A stretch of 64,000 bases of DNA from Lentinula raphanica (GCA_027919835.1 JANVFP010000015.1:186001-250000), one strand, 5' to 3'; positions 42,622 to 55,552 are shown, numbered from the stretch's first letter. Translations and numbers: made by a program. Notes: generated by a model from the sequence alone, not told the origin.

Positions 42622-45008
42622 ATGACGACCACCGCCCCTAGAACAAGCCCCGCGGCTTCTAGACGCACTCTATCAAATGCTACCTCATCACCATCTCACT
42701 CACCCTCCTCCTCTATATCTAGAGGTGCTACCGCCCGTTCTGCCGCCAGTCCTCGCGCTCCTTCTTCTTTAAACTCTGCTGCTGTCGCACGCAGGTCCGT
42801 CCAGAGATCACCTTCGGTCTCTGCTCACAGTGGAGAGGCTGCTGAGGCTCTTTCTGCTGAGCTTAAAGAAGCTACAGAGAAAAAGGAAGAGGTAAAGCGA
42901 CTGTATGCTTCTTCAAAAATTGCTTCCGCTGACGGGAACATATAGCTTCTGGTACGGCTACAAGACAAAGACCAAACAATATCGAATTTGGCCAAAGAGA
43001 ATGACGAACTCACTTCTACATTGCGCGCAGCGGAAACTCGCTTGAACGACCTATATGCTGAACAGAGTCGTTCGGAGCAGGAGCTTGCTCAAAGAATAGA
43101 TATCTCAGAGAAACTTCGGGCTCAGGTGCGCGACTTAGAGAAAGAGAAGCGGGACCTTCTGCGCAGATATAATGAGCAAGTGAGTTGCCGTTTCATGAAT
43201 TTCTGAATTGAAACGCTTAAACGTGGTAGACGACCACGTTTGATGCAGAGCGGCAAGCCTTCTATGACAATGAGCAACACCTCAAATCTCGTATCCAGTC
43301 ATTGTCGCAAGCCAGAAGAAAACCCGAAAACCCCACATATGTAGAGGAATCCGATACAGAATTCGAGGAGGAGGAAACCAAGGTTGACACCGAATCCGAG
43401 GCTGAGGATCCAAAACAGGATATGAATGATCCTGAACAGGAACCCGCAGAGATGACTGCTCTACGGCTAGAGCTATCCACTCTTTCCACATCCCACTCGT
43501 CCCTTCAAAGCACTTGTGTCCTATTACAAACCCAGTTGGCTGACTTGAATAGGGTCAACAAACAACTGCAGGAGGATAACGAGAGTTACATGATCCTACT
43601 GCAGGAGAGAACTCTCAGCGGCCAGTTTGATCTGCTCAAACAAGTGGGAGGAGGGTCAGAAGAAGACGAATCTGACGTAGGAAGTCTTCGTAGTACTGGC
43701 CGTAGCACTCTGGATCGTGTCGAAGAAGAAACATCGGAAATCAATGGCAATGTGACTGACGGATTCAACGGAAGTCTCATGCCAGATGAACGACCCACCC
43801 GAACGCGACAAGGTCGTAGCCGTGGTCCATCCCCCTCGCATTCGCCTGACCGTACTAGAGGCGAGTCACTCGCTGACCTACCTATCACTGGTCCCGGGCT
43901 TGATTTGGCAGCGGAACTTGGTCGTGCCGAGAACAAGGACGTGCTAGAAGGTAATGTCGATGACCCTTCGATAAATACCAAGGGCAAGCGATCCAGAAAG
44001 GACTCCAAGGGTGCTAATGCATTCCTTGAGCCAAGCGTCTCGTCTAGTGATGTCCTAGCTTTGCGCTCAGAAGTCAAGGCACTCAAGGACGCTAACAAAG
44101 CACTTTCTCTGTACGCATCAAAGATCATCGATCGGATTATCGCGCAGGAAGGCTTCGAACATGTCCTGGCAGTTGATTATGATCAGGAACCACCCACTCC
44201 CTCCACCGCTGCACCCAAAACTGCCAAAGCGAGGCCACAATCTGTCATTGTTGGCCGCTCCATGTCAGTATCATCTGGTAGCGAGTCCCCTCGAGTGAAC
44301 AGCCCTGGCTTCAATGTTCCAAAACTTGGAAATCCTACACCGCCCAGTGCTACTACTAAAGCATCTCGTCGTTCGTTGTCTTTCGACTGGAAAGGCTTTT
44401 CCCTCTTCAATTCCGCCGAGAAGAAACCTGATCTTAATCTGCGGCCACTCACGTTGAAACCAGGGGCCAGTCCGGTAACCAGTGCAAGAAAACTAGATAC
44501 GACTGAGGATGAAAATGATCGGCGAGAACGAGAAAGGATTAATGCTACTATGAAACTCATGGGTATTGAACCGCCTGCATCCCCGGCTCCAATGCAGAAA
44601 GCTTTCTCCTCGCCAGGTCCAGCTCCGCCTCCCAGTGCTAGTGTTAACAGACGTTTCTCTCTCTTCGGCTCGCGTACACCCGTCTCTAAAGCTTCGTCCT
44701 CTCCACTGTCGACATCAACACCTTCTCTTAATGGCAACTCATTACGAATTGGCCTCGGCATTGAAGGCACGGAACTGACTCAAGAAGCACTTGAACATGC
44801 TGAAGCCGAAAACACTTTGGCCGCTCTAGATGCTCATGAGCGCACTCTTAGCTCCGAGATTGCCAAAGGTTCAGGTGGAGGGTTTACAGAGATTCGGCGG
44901 AGCAATCGGCGAGGACGGAGAAGTGCAGGAGGTAGCGACAGTGGGCGGAGCGGGAGGAGTACTGTATGGAGTGCTGGCATGAGTGCCACTGGCGAAGACG
45001 ATGAATGA
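42622..45008 (+). CDS. Large coiled-coil, low-complexity protein of unknown function
   Basis: Three exons (42622-42891, 42946-43179, 43230-45008) sum to 2,283 nt, or 760 residues. The first 80 residues are Ser/Ala/Arg-rich and likely disordered. A long coiled coil spans roughly residues 75-210 (AKENDELTSTLRAAETRLNDLY, EKLRAQVRDLEKEKRDLL). An acidic stretch follows, with a second heptad region near residue 245. A later helix (SEVKALKDANKALSLYASKIIDRIIAQEGFEHVL) precedes a Ser/Pro-rich tail with possible kinase sites and a basic C-terminus. This layout is common in cytoskeletal or polarity scaffolds of fungi, but I recognise no named family. The upstream in-frame codon at 42595 is not ATG; the ATG at 42622 was chosen. 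It is divergent from the XRCC2-like gene. Confidence 0.7.
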
Positions 45009-45433
45009 TGGGTGTGGCGAGATCCTGTAGTACGTTAACCTTCCCGAATTACATTATGCATATACAACGGAGGATGCATACGCTAACAGACTCTAATATC
45101 TCTGTCTGATTGATTCTCGTGTCACCGATAGATACCCTTTGATACCGACCTCGATATCTGATGAGATTTTTCTGCCTCGGGCCCCTTGACAAATATCGCT
45201 TTGTCCTCATCATGGTTCTCCGGCTCAGACTTCCGCTCATGGGGTCCCAGGAATCAATAGTTGTCGACCTGCAAACGTCAATCTTGATGACCCACATTCT
45301 CATGGATACCACGGCATGAAAACTCCAGAAGACTGGATCGATTTGTTAAATGCTTCATTGAGATACCTTTCGCACAAGTATAAAAGCCCATGCGGTTGAG
45401 CTCAGAAGTTTACACGATTTTCTCAGCTCGATC
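45009..45433. other. Intergenic region upstream of P450-2
   Basis: 425 bp between two plus-strand genes. A TATAAAAG-type word at about 45379-45386 lies about 50 bp before the P450 ATG and may be a TATA box. Nothing else recognised. Confidence 0.4.
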
Positions 45434-48232
45434 ATGTTGGGCTCGCTCTCTCGATCTGCTCTAGCTTTGCTCTTCATCTCCAGCGCATATATTCTCTTCG
45501 GATTTGTGTATAGATATTACAAGAGATCCCTCAAATTTTTGAGAGGTCCTCCAAGACCATCTTTACTGTTTGGTATGCCCATTACAGAATTTCGTCGTCT
45601 TCCGCTTACACCAGCGGTTTTACAGGGAATGATTATGAACTAGTGCACCAAGAGGTACCTATGAATTTTGACACAGGTTGCGCATCTTTGTCCTCACTTC
45701 GGCTTGAAGGAAGTCGGCCTTCTTGAGACCAAATGGTTCAATGAATACGGGACTGCCTTTCGAACGAGCTCTTGTTATGGGGTGAGTAGTCAGCCTTTTT
45801 GCACAACGGGCCTTGTCATCTTCTCGCGGGATATTTTCTTCCATGCAATGAATCATCTTGTCTCGCATGCATTCGGCCCCCAAGCCTTCTTGGTTCTACG
45901 TGTATTGTACTTGTGTGTGCTAATCATTTCATCGGTTATAGGAAGATACTTTAATGGTTGCAGGTATGATGAATTCGCGGCCTTCATGTTCAGGCGACGA
46001 TGGCATCGCGGCTTTTCTATTTCAACGCTAACGTTTTGTCAAAACAGACCCTCGTGCAATCCAGTATGTATTCCATACTTCGAGTTACAGGTGAGTCATT
46101 TCTTGTAATCCCCGATTGCACCCGAGTAATCATCTTCGGTTTGTAGGTTTCCGAAAAGCAGGGACTCGCAGCAAATCACAAAGATGTTATTCGGTCGCGG
46201 AATCGTCTGGGCTGAAGGTTTGGCATGGTCGGGTATCCCGGTGTTGTTGTATTGAACTATTTGCAGGCGAAGTACACAACCGACAGCGGAAAGCACTCAA
46301 TCCTGCGTTCTCCGCTTCTCAACTACGTCAATTTCTTGGCCTGTTCCAGCGCTCTACTGCCCGAGTGAGTGAAAAATTAAAATGGACTGCTCCGTCACAA
46401 TTTCGCTTACCTTCCGTGACATTTCTTAGCTGGCCAGTGTTTGGAAACAAGAAGAGCTAGCCAACAATTTGGAAAGCGGAAAAGTCATCAATGTTACTCA
46501 TTGGCTGCCTAAGATTACACTAGATGTGATAGGACAGAGTAAGCTGTCCATACGTGTCACTTTGCCGTCTCAACTGATCAACAATCGTGAACAGGCGCAT
46601 TCAACTACGATTTCGGGGCACTCGATGGCCGCGCAAATGAACTTGGAGAAATTTTCAAGCATATGTTGTGCGTGACCTAGAAAATATCAGTTTTGCTACA
46701 CTCTCAAGGAGGCATAACGTTCTAGTGCCGATTCTCGTCTCTACCCACAGGTCTGCCACATCCCGCTAAGACAGGATGAAGACAACCCATTCTCACGATT
46801 GACGTACTACAGAAACGCCTCATGCTATGGAGAGCATTCAGACGTTCAATGCCCGTCCGATTGGGTGATTTCCTCTGCCGATTCCCAACAAAAGAGGAAA
46901 GGCGATTCAAGGAATTTTCGACTACTTCCAAGAAAATCGCAAAAGAAGTGTTCAGCGACGCGTCCAAGGAAACAAATGGAGAAGAGGATCTAAAAGGAGC
47001 CAAAGATGTCCTTAGCGTACTTCTTCGTTCGAACATGACCGCTGACCCCAAAAAGGCACTTGACGAAGATGAAGTGCTCTCTCAAATGGCGTACGTCTCG
47101 AGCCTTTAGCTTTGTGTCCCATATAACCATTTGATTTTGATGCTTTATCAAGTACAATCATCCTAGCAGGTCAGTTATTGTTAAACAGTGACAGTGTGGG
47201 TCGAAATACTAACCAACCTGTAAAAGGTCATGAGACAACCGCTTCGACCACATCCTGGATTCTCTACGAGCTGGGGAGGTCGCTCAAAGATCAAAGCAGG
47301 ATCTACGAGGAGATCCAAGAGCTGCGCAACCGTATTGGTGCAGACGCTGACCCGACTGGGAACGATTATGATTCTATGCCTTTCTTCAATGCCGTGATAA
47401 AGGTCCCTATCTTCTATTTCTCTTCTGAGTGAAGGAATGAGTGCTGAAGTATGCTTGACACCAACAGGAGGCTTTGAGACTTCATCCTATCGTAGGTTTC
47501 TCAATAGAACAATTTTAACAACACGTTTCATTCAGAGTTCCACTGTAGGTACCTGCACTCTTTCGTCAAGCAGGCTCGGAAGATGTCATTCCGTTGGAAT
47601 ACCCTGTCATCGCTGAATCCGGAGAGGAGATTTCACAGATTCCTGTCAGCAAAGGCCAACGAATCATGGTTGCTATTTCCGTGTATAACAGGTAAGAACA
47701 GGATAAGTTTTACTGATGTTACATTCTCACTGTCACTCTTCGAGGTTGACCCAAGTATGGGGGAAAGATGCGAACGAATGGAATCCAGAACGATTCTTAC
47801 ATGAATCGAAGAAGGATATAAACCTTGGAGTTTACGCGAATCTGTGAGCAACAAGCTTGTTGACGTATGTAGAAAGAACTGACTACTTTCCAATCGCCAG
47901 TATGACTTTCAGTAAGTTTGATGTGACATACGAATAGGATTCTGCTCAAGTTGACTATCCGCAAAGGTGCTGGTGTTCGAGCCTGTATCGGTTGGCGTTT
48001 CGCGTCAGTAAACCCTCCTTTTCCGCATTGAATCTTCGAAGCTCAATATGATTTCAGGTTGATGGAGCTTCAAGCAATTTTGTTTGGTCTACTCGAGAAC
48101 TTCGAGTTTACTCCTGGACCAGACGGCTTAGATGACATTCAGCGTGTGCCAGCAGGCTTAATGATTCCAATGAGGAAGGGTCGTTGGCAAGAAGGAATTC
48201 AGATGCCGTTGCATGTCAGAGTTCGTAACTGA
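45434..48232 (+). CDS. Cytochrome P450 monooxygenase (copy 2)
   Basis: Paralogue of the P450 at 25810-28574, in the opposite orientation. It starts MLGSLSRSALALLFISS, a membrane anchor, then LRGPPRPSLLFG. Small exons give FGNDYELVHQE, EDTLMVA, DPRAIQYVFHTSSY and GRGIVWAEG. Then come the B-C region, KRLMLWRAFRRSMP, the I-helix GHETTAST, the K-helix EALRLHP, and the haem loop FSAGVRACIGWRFA with its cysteine ligand. Splice positions match copy 1 nearly everywhere. The intron within ACIG-WRFA of copy 1 is absent here, where CIGWRFA is continuous. The C-terminus is GLMIPMRKGRWQEGIQMPL. I found no fixed stop or frameshift, although two AG choices near 45675-45708 are uncertain. It should be an endoplasmic-reticulum monooxygenase with unknown substrate. 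Confidence 0.86.
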
Positions 48233-48315
48233 GGACGATGTATATATGTCGAGCAATTTTATATTTCCAGTATCATTACCCGAACTATTAGTGCCAGTAA
48301 ATACCAACTTTATGT

Positions 48316-49086
48316 CTATACATGTTTGACGAGCGTATTCTGAGCATGAGTCCGAATCGTCTCGAATGGATTGGATGCGAATTGAGGGTTGGAAAGAATG
48401 AGTGGATGTCGAAGACGTTCTATTTTCCTAGCAATAACAGTCAGTGGTGAGGATTTCGATGGTTGAGCATTGTAATGATACACGTACAGTGCCTTTTTCC
48501 GCTGTGCATTTGAAAGTGTGGTATGTTTCCCTTCACCAATATGATTCGACTGGACGCTGGCCGATTGTACTGATTTTGAGGATTGGCCATCGACCTGCAT
48601 CTGCGATCTGTCCTCAGGCCCCGCAGATGCAGAAGCATCTTGAGCTATGGTAGGCTGCTTTTTGTCAGCAGCATCGACAGATCGAAGCACATCTCTAATC
48701 TCTTCGAGTCCTTGGCCTATCTGTTCTTTGGCTTTTCGTTTCAGACGACGCTGGTGTGATTTCGAATATGGTGACTGGGTCGACTCAAGTCTTCGCAAGA
48801 ATGCCTCCCGCTTTAGTTGTTGTTTGTCTTTTTTCTTCAATGTAGCAGACTCTAGGGTATCTATAGCTTGCGGGACCTAAGAACAGACCGGTTGGTTCTA
48901 TGCAGGAATAGTCAGAACGATGATCGCTCACCAAAACTTGAGGATCTTCTGTTTCTTCCAATACATCCTTCGAACGAGAAAGCTTCACAGATGAGCTGTG
49001 TAAAGCAGAACGCCTCGACCTTTCTTTAGGCTGGGTTAAGTTTTTGGTAGCAGTTTGGAGATATAGTCACCGACTGAACCTACCAT
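48316..49086 (-). CDS. SLX9: Slx9-like ribosome biogenesis protein
   Basis: Small basic nucleolar protein that in yeast helps pre-40S maturation and export. Three exons (49084-49086, 48932-49030, 48316-48876) sum to 663 nt, or 220 residues. The conserved core is KKKDKQQLKREAFLRRLE...SPYSKSHQRRLKRKAKEQ, and the C-terminal part PLTVIARKIERLRHP...NPFETIRTHAQNTL is also typical of Slx9. As in RPL22, the start codon is alone in exon 1. An intron with donor GTAGGT follows ATG directly, and exon 2 begins PKERSRRSALHSSS. The single-codon exon is inferred, since no other ATG gives the conserved N-terminus. It is convergent with P450-2. Confidence 0.85.
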
Positions 49087-49227
49087 GATGATATTTGTCG
49101 AAGAAATTTATCGGTACACAGCCACCGTCAAGAGCCTACTTAGTCCACGGACGGTCCACGGCTGTCCACGGTCAGTGCGATATCTATATAGTTCCCCCAG
49201 CAACAATACTTGCAAGACCAAAGGGAA

Positions 49228-52200
49228 TCATGCATTCATACGATTAGCATCCACGTACTGCTCGATAACACTACGAGGTTCTCTAAAATTTCCTAACGGA
49301 CAATAGTCAATATCCATTCCAAATGCCCTTGGGCCTCCGATTTCAATGCCTCTTGCACTCGAGGTCCATCTTTCTGATCCTTGAATCCCAACAACAATCA
49401 CTAAAAGTCCATAACGATACTCCGGAGTCCCAATTGCCTCTCCAGTCAACGCATCGCAAACGCAGATGAGGTCTGGTACGGAAGCAATGACCTCCTCGTT
49501 TCCAGAGTCAGATACAGCGATAGCGACGATATTCTCATTCTTGAAAGGGATCTTCAACCTCCCACCAAATTCGACAGGCTTTCCCGAATCACGCTCATTA
49601 CCGGTAACATCTGCAGCGCTGATGACCACCTCACCGTAAGAATGACCTTTGACCGTCTTCCTTTCCACTTCGACAATCTTGCCCTTGAACAGGATCTTTG
49701 CAGCCTCTGCACCGCCTACTTCGTCTATGATTGCTTCTGCGATGTGATCGATGTTGTTTTGCGCTCGGCAGAGTGCGACTGAACGCCCAATGCGCCATGA
49801 AAGGGACATCGTGTTTTTGATGACCCAGGTTTTCATATCTTTTCCTGAGCAAGGTCCCTTTGCACAACCTACATGGCTCCCCATTTCTGAGAGAGCTGCT
49901 CGGAAGGCGCGTTCAATTTGCCTTTCACTAGTGGCTGAAGTTATGATCTGCTAGACGAGATCGTCATCAGAGCTTGCGACAAGGATATGAAGCCAACAAA
50001 ATGCACGACCATATGATTTCCATTACCATCTGAAATTGCAGTAGGAAGAAACAACGCCCGTTCTCCTTCCCATACAACAGGTGTTATCTGCCATCCAACA
50101 GGATATGCACGGCCCATCCAATCTCCATCAATTGTAGGTATATTCATGTTCGTAGATGCGCCCAAGATCAATCCTAGAATGAAACATCACGTTAGTGAAC
50201 ACATCAATCTAATCCACAAACAAACAACACTCGCCCTGCAGTCCGTTTCCACCACCTATCTCCAAAGCGATCACAGCAGCGGGTTTGACACCAAGATAGT
50301 TGTACACAATGTCTTGAGCTTCCATCATTCTATACAGCCTCTCAACAGCAACGGTCAATGACATGAATTTGTGACACTTACTCATTCCCGGGAGGTTTCT
50401 CCAAACTCACCGTTGGGCTGCCCATTGCCCCGCCACAAGCAATTACATCGTCATCACCTACCCACCCGAGTTCGACTATTCGAACTGTTGCCCCATTTCG
50501 CATCATCTCTCTAAGACGTACAAAATGGGGGTAAGGGGTTCCTCCACCTCCAGTACCCAGGATATAACATCCAATAGAAATCCACTCTAGATCTATCTCA
50601 GATAAATGCCATTCATAATTCGATGATTCGGGGTATGATGAGTTCCGAGACCTCCCTGGTGTTAGAACAATGGTTGGGACGTATGAGGTAATGTCGAATG
50701 TGGATACAGCCTTAGTAGGCTCAGCAGCTTTTATCAACTGTTCGGGAGACACGACCTTCTCCGAGAAACTCGAGACGGACAAGGTACTTTGTTCAAGAGG
50801 GGTTTTGGTAGTGACGCGAGAGAAGTCGAAATCTCCAATAGCTTTGACTATGACACGGCATTTGTTTGCAACATACTGTTTCCAAAGATTCAGAACTGAT
50901 AACACAGGATAGGTCAAAAGGACGAACCGGAATAGGTATGGCGTCCATCTCAGCAACTTCTACAGTAGCACGCACGGCCCCAGCAGCCACGGCTCTTTCA
51001 GTCGCCATCTGAGATACGTCGTGCAATACAGCTTGAATGGTTCTTCCTTCTGTGCTAAGTACAGTGTCAACTACACCTGACACCCGCGCCATAGCTAGCA
51101 CGAAGTCCATCAGTGAATGAACAGCGCTCGATTGTAAAATACCTCACCGGCGCCAATAGCATTTGCGACACCTGCATATTCAGGTATAATTACCTTACTT
51201 GCACCCTTCAGTGTAAGTTCATGATCGCGTTCTGGCGGCTGAATGATCATCGCGCCTCCACCGACTAGCAATACTGGGATATCTTCGGCCGAAGTTTTCA
51301 TTCGATCAATGATTCCCTCGAGCTTGTGCTTGGCTGTGATTTGGTATAATCTCAAAAGCTCGAACAAGTCATACTGTGTATCATTGACAATCTGGCTGAG
51401 CCTATCTGTGGCAAGCTGTTTAGATCCTATAGATGTTTGAGTATCCTCCAGCGAGACGACAGCATAGTCGGTGGCTGTAGGCACGTCTCCGCCAAACACT
51501 AGCGCGTGCTTGCTTATGAGGTGACCGACCGAATCCGGGCCAATTGCGAGGGTTGTCGTCGCAGTATCGTCTCTTTCAATTCGAACAAGGGATCCGCCAC
51601 CAAGACCGATACTGGAAACAGTTAAATGAGTACTTCGAACACATCCTTTACAATTCGAAAACGCGCGCACATACCTCTTGACATCCGGGCACGAAAAGTT
51701 CAGTCTGATGCCTGCCATTTCGGTGAAAGCTGAAGCTTGTCTGGGCAGTCCACTAGCAAGTAACATGCCAACATCTGAGCGTGTCTTAGTGAGTGCGCAA
51801 GGACATGCATAGACCGAGCTGTTTTACCTGTTGTAGTCCCCCCAATATCAATCACCAGCATGCCCTCCTTTTTGGCATGTTCTTTGACCAAGAAGGCTGC
51901 TCCGCACATGGAGTTAGTCGGACCACTGTTAAAGGTCCTAATGGGTAACCTAGCAGCATCTTCGGCCTTGAGAATTGTGCCATCGTTCTGTGTCAAGAAA
52001 ACCGGACAGGAGAGTCCGAGGTTATGATAGATGGCAGATTGAAATGAGGAAATCGTATGACGGGCGAAAGCTGATATCGACGCGTTCAGCAAAGCGGCGT
52101 TCTCGCGCTCGATGAATCCGAGATTGGCAACTGGACAGTGAAAAGTTTCAACCAACTGTCGTTACCTCAGAATCCCTGTGTAATATTATTCTTTCACGAA

Positions 52201-52796
52201 CCTTCTTTCGATAACACAACATCTGCCTCTGGATAGTAGATTTTGATCCATTCACCGACTTTCTCTTCCTGTCGTTCTCCAAGAACATCCGCAGGCGAAA
52301 AGATTCCGTTGACTACGATGCTCCGAATGCCTAAAGCCTGAATACGAGCACATTCTTTTTTGACCTGAGCCTCGTTGGGTTCACGTATAACAGAGCCATC
52401 AATCTCGAGTCCACCATCTAGATAAGCCACATAGCTACAAATGAGCTCGCGTAGGTCTGCTGGCCAATCGATGCCAGGAGGAATAGAACGGGAAAAGGGA
52501 CCACAGAGTCGAAGGACAGCAACTGGGGCAAGTCTAGATCTATCCTTTTCGATTACAGCGTTGATGAAGTGTGTCGTCCCAATGGTGACACTCGCGATAT
52601 CGTTAGGGTCGGCATTTGCCTGTTCAAGGACGGCATTGATAACGTTCTCGATACCATGACTAGGATTAGAGGTCGTGACGGATTTGTGCCATGATAGAAT
52701 ACCGCGATTTGGAGAAGCTGGTGCAAAAGGATCGATGAGGCACGCGTCAGTATTCGTGCCGCCAACGTCGACGCCGATACGAAGAGTGGGAGCCAT
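49228..52796 (-). CDS. Hydantoinase A/oxoprolinase fused to a DUF917 domain
   Basis: About 1,000-residue multi-exon enzyme with two parts. The N-terminal half is a hydantoinase/oxoprolinase: MAPTLRIGVDVGGTNTDACL at the start is the actin-fold phosphate loop, and VIDIGGTTTDVGMLL and IGLGGGSLVRI are further ATP-fold motifs. The C-terminal half is a DUF917 domain with ILGTGGGGTPYP, AVIALEIGGGNGLQG and TIDGDWMGRAYP. DUF917 proteins include S-methyl-thiohydantoin desulfurases, so the pair suggests ATP-dependent opening or breakdown of a hydantoin-like or lactam ring; the substrate is unknown. The start at 52796 (MAPTL) is preferred to 52826 because it begins the conserved domain. No targeting signal is seen. 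It is divergent from ESS2 across 117 bp. Confidence 0.9.
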
Positions 52797-52913
52797 AAAC
52801 AACGTTCCGTGGAAGCATATCTTCAAAGTTGTTCTGTTATCTTGAAGGCCCGAAGAAAAGAAGCATATGCATCACATGACTCATTTTTACTCTCATCTCC
52901 TCCTCCATCATCC
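52797..52913. promoter_or_regulatory. 117-bp bidirectional promoter, hydantoinase and ESS2
   Basis: The two start codons face away from each other with only 117 bp between, so 5' leaders and promoters must share this DNA. It includes a pyrimidine-rich run just before the ESS2 ATG. No known element recognised. Confidence 0.5.
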
Positions 52914-54532
52914 ATGTCCGCTAAACCTGATGCTACACCTATACCCGAACGCTCTCTGAACAACCAAGCTGTCCTAGACGAAGACGAATACACAGCAGCT
53001 CTTTCACATATCATCGCACGCGACTTTTTTCCTAGCTTGGTTCACCTGGATGCCACCAACGAATACCTCGATGCTCTCAACTCACGCGATCCACATCTCA
53101 TTGGTGCCACAGTACGGAGGTTAGAGGAAATTAACAATACTCCAATGCCTGGAGCCAGTCGACGAGGGAGGATGCCTTTGCAGACTCCAGGCCAGACCCC
53201 ATATGCTTTCGGGCCTTCGGATACACCATTGCAACCGTCTCGCAGGGATGGCGAGCCTGTAGCGAAGAAACCCAAGTATGATACCTCGTTATCACTGGAT
53301 AATTTCCAGGCACGTTATACTTCAGAGGATAACTCCAGTTTCACAGAGATCCTCGATGAAGAGAATAGGCAGCGAAAGGAGAAGTGGGCTTGGGCTTGGG
53401 ATGCTCAGAAGCGGGTAGAGGAGAAGAAGCTGATAGCTGGAGTTGAGAGAGAAAGGATGCTTATCGAGCCTCCTCCGGGGTCGAATCCTGGTGTTCGAGA
53501 GAGATTTGTCATTGAACCGCCAAAACCAGTAGGATTGATAACGTCTGGCGATAGCAACGAGGAACAGAAGGAAGCGGAGAAGACAGGGAAGGAGTTAGTA
53601 CTCAGCCAAACGACCACAAGCGAAGGAGAAGAAAGGGATGTGATGGCTCCAAAGAAGGATAATCGAATTGCCAGCGTAGATGGGTGGAAATTCAAAGCTC
53701 GGAACTCGCTCATGTTCCCTCCTGATGCCGATTCCTCTCCTTATCATCAGAAGCCCAAGAATGGATCTGCGGTACCTACTGGAGAGGAAAAGTCGATCTC
53801 ATACGGTAGCACTCGACTTGCAGAACAAGAAGAGTCAACCGATGTTAACAAGCCTTTGAGCGAGCCTCCAAGTCCAACTAGGAGTCGAATCATGGCCGCC
53901 ATCACTGGAACGCCTTGTATGTGTTACTCTATCTTTCAAATATCTTATGCTAAGACAATGCAATAGATCATCCCAGAGACCCATCATCGTCTACGTTTTC
54001 CCTTGTCCCCTCCCTACCTTCTCCGACACCAGAACAACTAGGCCCTGCAGCTGTAAAACAGCTCATGACATGGGGCACTCTAAACGCCACCCCACGCATC
54101 ATATCTTCCTCTGACGACCCAGACTTGGATGTTCCAGCACCTAGCACTCCATTCCACATCCCTGCACCTTCATCCCGTGAAGCTCTTTCTCATAAACTAT
54201 CCAACAAGGCTTCAAAGAGCCTTCGTGCTAAAGCAGAACTACTTGGACTTGGTAGCACAACACCAGGCTTAAGATCATCCATCCGATCTTCTCGAACACC
54301 TGCCATAACGAATGGTAGTATGGGTCCGCCTTCATGGACACCTGGACCTCGACGGTCATCACAAGCGTCAGGTAATTTGACGCCTGCAGCAAAGCGGTTA
54401 CTTGATAGGACGATGGGGACAAGTGCTCAGAGGAGAGCGGACGTTATGGAGAAAAATGCTAATTGGTCTGGTGCGAGGGAGCGCGACATGAATAAAGTGA
54501 GATGGACACCGACACCAGGGAAGAGTCGATGA
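52914..54532 (+). CDS. ESS2: ESS2/DGCR14-family spliceosome-associated protein
   Basis: Nuclear protein linked to the spliceosome C complex in animals and yeasts. Two exons (52914-53916, 53967-54532) sum to 1,569 nt, or 522 residues. The family hallmark is at the start: VLDEDEYTAALSHIIARDFFPSL. It is followed by TPGQTPYAFGPSDTP, and by SLDNFQARYTSEDNSSF with EILDEENRQRKEKWAWAWD, both diagnostic. Later come WKFKARNSLMFPPD and the C-terminal RMAAITGTP-type and WGTLNATPRII segments. The protein is mostly disordered and Ser/Pro-rich between these blocks. The first ATG in frame after the pyrimidine-rich leader is 52914; an earlier open frame start at 52809 overlaps the neighbour's promoter. Confidence 0.92.
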
Positions 54533-54612
54533 CTAGCATAAAGCTCAACAATGTACTCTGTTTAATATTCCACATAACACTGACATAATACTGAGGTACA
54601 TATACGTCGCGA

Positions 54613-55552
54613 CTATAATCCCGTTGACTCAGATACCCTACGTCTTTTTGCTGAACGTTCATCGGCATCACCAGTGTTAGGATCAGTCTCCCAAGACCTT
54701 TCTGTCCTCGGCACCTCAGTTGCGGGACTCGGAGCGGTAATTTTGGATGCTTGGGTCTTATCCACAACAGACTTCTTCTTCTTTACCACCACACCTTTCA
54801 ATAACGGTTTCTTGATGTCCTTTTTCACGGCTGTTGGCGGCTTGGTATCCTTCTTAGGTATTGATGTTTTTGATATGGATGAAGATGCTATCGACGGAGG
54901 CGGGGCATTGGACTGTTGTATGCGAGCGGCCACAGCTCTGTGACACGTTCGATCAATAGTAAATACGGCAATGAGATGATAGAAACTGACTCCTTGAAGC
55001 CTTTCACCTCTTCACCATCTCTTTCCCTCCTAGCTTTCTCTTCAGCCTCTTCTTTCTCCCTTATAGAATCGAGGAACATGATCTCATCCTCCTCGAGTGC
55101 ACGAAACTGGTTAGCTGAGTACGGTTGATCAGACAAGGAAGACATAGGCCATTCTCATCTGTCCACGAACCAAGTTTGGACTTTTCTTCCCATTCTTCCT
55201 GTTTTGCTGCCCTGTTTGCTGCAAGTTTCTTAAAAGGGCAGGACCGGCGTCACACCAGGTGGAGAAGAAAATGTCAATACAAGGATGAATGAGAATAGTC
55301 TAGGGTATTACTTCAGCTAGACTCCTGCCATCGTAAGCGTCCGCTTGCGGTTGAGGTGGGGGTTCTTGGCCCAATCTATGAAATGAACAGTAAGCACTGG
55401 AATGATTGGGGGCATAAGTGATAAAACCTGGCATAGGCAGCCTTCCATTGTTCATCTCTGCGAGCGCGTGCTATCTCTATTTCATCTGAAGAGACAAAGC
55501 GAGAGCCAACGGCGCCCATGGAAAGAGAGGGGATGGCGGCGGATTCCTCCAT
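54613..55552 (-). CDS. FAM192A/PIP30-like (NIP30 domain) protein
   Basis: The human relative binds the PA28-gamma proteasome activator in the nucleus; a fungal role is not known to me. Multi-exon. The N-terminus after MEESAAIPSLSMGAV reads SRFVSSDEIEIARARRDEQWKAAYAR, then YDGRSLAE, KLAANRAAKQEEWEEKSKL and NQFRALEEDEIMFLDSIREKE. That is the full NIP30 block order. The tail is Lys/Ser/Pro-rich (GVVVKKKKSV) and basic, ending KRRRVSESTGL, a likely nuclear signal. One intron (about 55257-55316) has an AAG acceptor. It is divergent from the SRF1-like gene. Confidence 0.82.

Noticed and set aside
43586..44770. Long minus-strand open frames of 180 and 195 codons
   Set aside because: They are antisense shadows of the 760-residue coiled-coil gene, whose Ser/Pro-rich codons leave the other strand open.
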